Assembly: GCA_937951695.1 (NCBI GenBank)
Contig: CALFBL010000315.1
Span: 1-7,559, forward strand
DNA length: 7,559 nucleotides
DNA from: an uncultured Granulosicoccaceae bacterium
GTDB taxonomy: Bacteria; Pseudomonadota; Gammaproteobacteria; Granulosicoccales; Granulosicoccaceae
Direction: 5' to 3'
Shown here: piece by piece, positions 6,964-7,559 of the stretch
Layout: each line of letters opens with the position of its first letter
How positions within the stretch are numbered: position 1 is the stretch's first letter
Translations under genes and position numbers: made by a program
The notes under the pieces: generated by a model
What the model was told of the DNA's origin: nothing
Seen by the model: only the letters and a program-made list of their open reading frames with translations
The model's database searches: none

Positions 6964-6964
6964 C

Positions 6965-7510
6965 GTGGCTTTTTCGTCTTTTGCGTCAAATGACGCCACC
7001 GTGACCGTGCTGGAGCAGGTAAAGCAGCACGTTGCCAGCAAAACGCCTATACGCATTGAAGGCGGCAGGAGTAAGTCTTTTTTGGGAAGACGCATCGACT
7101 CCGCTACAGAAACGCAATCGCTGCACCCGGATTCAAGCCAAGCCCCAGTTCAGGGACGCATTTCCACCGCGGAGCATTGTGGGGTCACTCACTACGACCC
7201 GACGGAACTTGTGATGACGGCGCGTGCAGGCACGCTCATTCAGGATCTTGTCGATATCCTGAAAGAGTCTGGTCAACAGCTACCGTTCGAACCGCCTTGT
7301 CCCAGTGGTGCGACCCTGGGTGGCACCATCGCCTGTGGTTTGTCCGGACCGGCACGGCCTTACTGTGGCTCGGCCCGTGATCACGTGCTTGGGGTCCGAT
7401 TGATCAACGGCAAAGGCGCAGAAGTTGATCGTGGAACTGACAATACGTTTGAGTGTTACCCAAAAACGGAAGCACTGTATCAGGATCATGGAGCTAGCAT
7501 GAATTGGTGA
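6965..7510 (+). CDS. glcE: Glycolate oxidase subunit GlcE, C-terminally disrupted
   Basis: GlcE is the second FAD-binding subunit of glycolate oxidase. GTG 6965 is chosen, one base after the glcD stop. It gives MAFSSFASNDATVTVLEQVK followed by the GlcE-like KTPIRIEGGRSKSFLGR (residues 26-42), while an in-frame ATG at 6905 lies inside glcD. Later GlcE features are PTELVMTARAGT (79-90), LPFEPPCPSGATLGGTIACG (106-125) and GLSGPARPYCGSARDHVLGV (125-144), then RLINGKG (145-151). At about residue 154 the family continues with an R-F-G-G block and a K-N-V-A-G-Y-D block, but here the frame runs into 26 unrelated residues ending SMNW and stops at 7508-7510. The product is 181 residues against about 350 for the family, so the C-terminal half is missing. 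The other frames do not restore GlcE, so an insertion, deletion or rearrangement is likelier than a frameshift. The product is probably non-functional. No glcF is visible. Confidence 0.8.
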   Translation: MAFSSFASNDATVTVLEQVKQHVASKTPIRIEGGRSKSFLGRRIDSATETQSLHPDSSQAPVQGRISTAEHCGVTHYDPTELVMTARAGTLIQDLVDILKESGQQLPFEPPCPSGATLGGTIACGLSGPARPYCGSARDHVLGVRLINGKGAEVDRGTDNTFECYPKTEALYQDHGASMNW

Positions 7511-7559
7511 TGCGACCCAGAACGGGAAGTGAAGTGTTAGCACGTGAACAGGAGAAGCT
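7430..7559. other. Sequence unrelated to GlcE after a breakpoint in glcE
   Basis: From about 7427-7433 to the window edge, homology to GlcE ends abruptly in all three forward frames. I recognise no transposase, terminal inverted repeat or target duplication here. The segment could be the end of an inserted element, a genomic rearrangement, or a misjoined contig. Confidence 0.5.
7510..7559 (+). CDS. Possible start of an unidentified gene (runs off window)
   Basis: An ATG at 7510 overlaps the TGA that ends the glcE frame (TGATG). It opens a frame of 16 complete codons to the window edge, MRPRTGSEVLAREQEK, preceded by a TAG at 7495-7497. It is hydrophilic and charged, as in a soluble protein, but far too short to identify. 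It may belong to whatever element interrupts glcE. No clear ribosome binding site is visible. It could equally be chance. Confidence 0.2.
   Translation, partial: MRPRTGSEVLAREQEK

Noticed and set aside
7421..7510. Simple frameshift as the cause of the glcE break
   Set aside because: The other forward frames after 7427 do not contain the expected GlcE continuation and soon meet stop codons.

Overview
The window looks like core carbon-metabolism DNA from a gammaproteobacterium, probably free-living and heterotrophic. The evidence is the gene set: a zwf-pgl pair, a HexR-type RpiR/SIS regulator next to it, a PykA-type pyruvate kinase nearby, and a glycolate oxidase GlcD/GlcE pair. In E. coli, zwf, hexR (yebK) and pykA are also neighbours, so this is a rearranged version of a known neighbourhood. 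I cannot name a genus.

Layout. Bases 1-776 (+) hold the C-terminal half of glucose-6-phosphate dehydrogenase. It is followed at once by 6-phosphogluconolactonase (GTG start at 778, strong ribosome binding site). After a 49-base gap with a good -10 box comes hexR (1535-2377, +). Bases 2397-5271 lie on the minus strand. They read pyruvate kinase first (5271 to 3814), then a predicted exported LysM-FecR protein (3851 to 2397) whose first candidate start overlaps the end of pyk. A divergent region of about 190 bases (5272-5463) separates pyk from glcD (5464-6963, +). glcD is followed by glcE from 6965, which is GlcE-like for about 154 codons and then breaks into unrelated sequence near 7427-7433.

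How it fits together. Zwf and Pgl turn glucose-6-phosphate into 6-phosphogluconate, the feed for the Entner-Doudoroff pathway. HexR is the repressor that senses the pathway intermediate KDPG, and pyruvate kinase works at the lower end of glycolysis. The main non-coding signal is a perfect 15-base palindrome, TGTAGTTAAACTACA (5303-5317), upstream of pyk. It matches the known HexR operator pattern, so the regulator encoded here very probably controls pyk and may also affect the divergent glcDE genes.

Most of the window is ordinary metabolism and I see no convincing new defence or mobile system. The points worth a second look are the HexR operator in a shared divergent region, the K+-independent signature in pyruvate kinase, the pyk/LysM-FecR overlap, a possibly leaderless glcD start, and the abrupt loss of glcE homology near the right edge. 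No tRNA, rRNA, CRISPR array or clear rho-independent terminator was seen.
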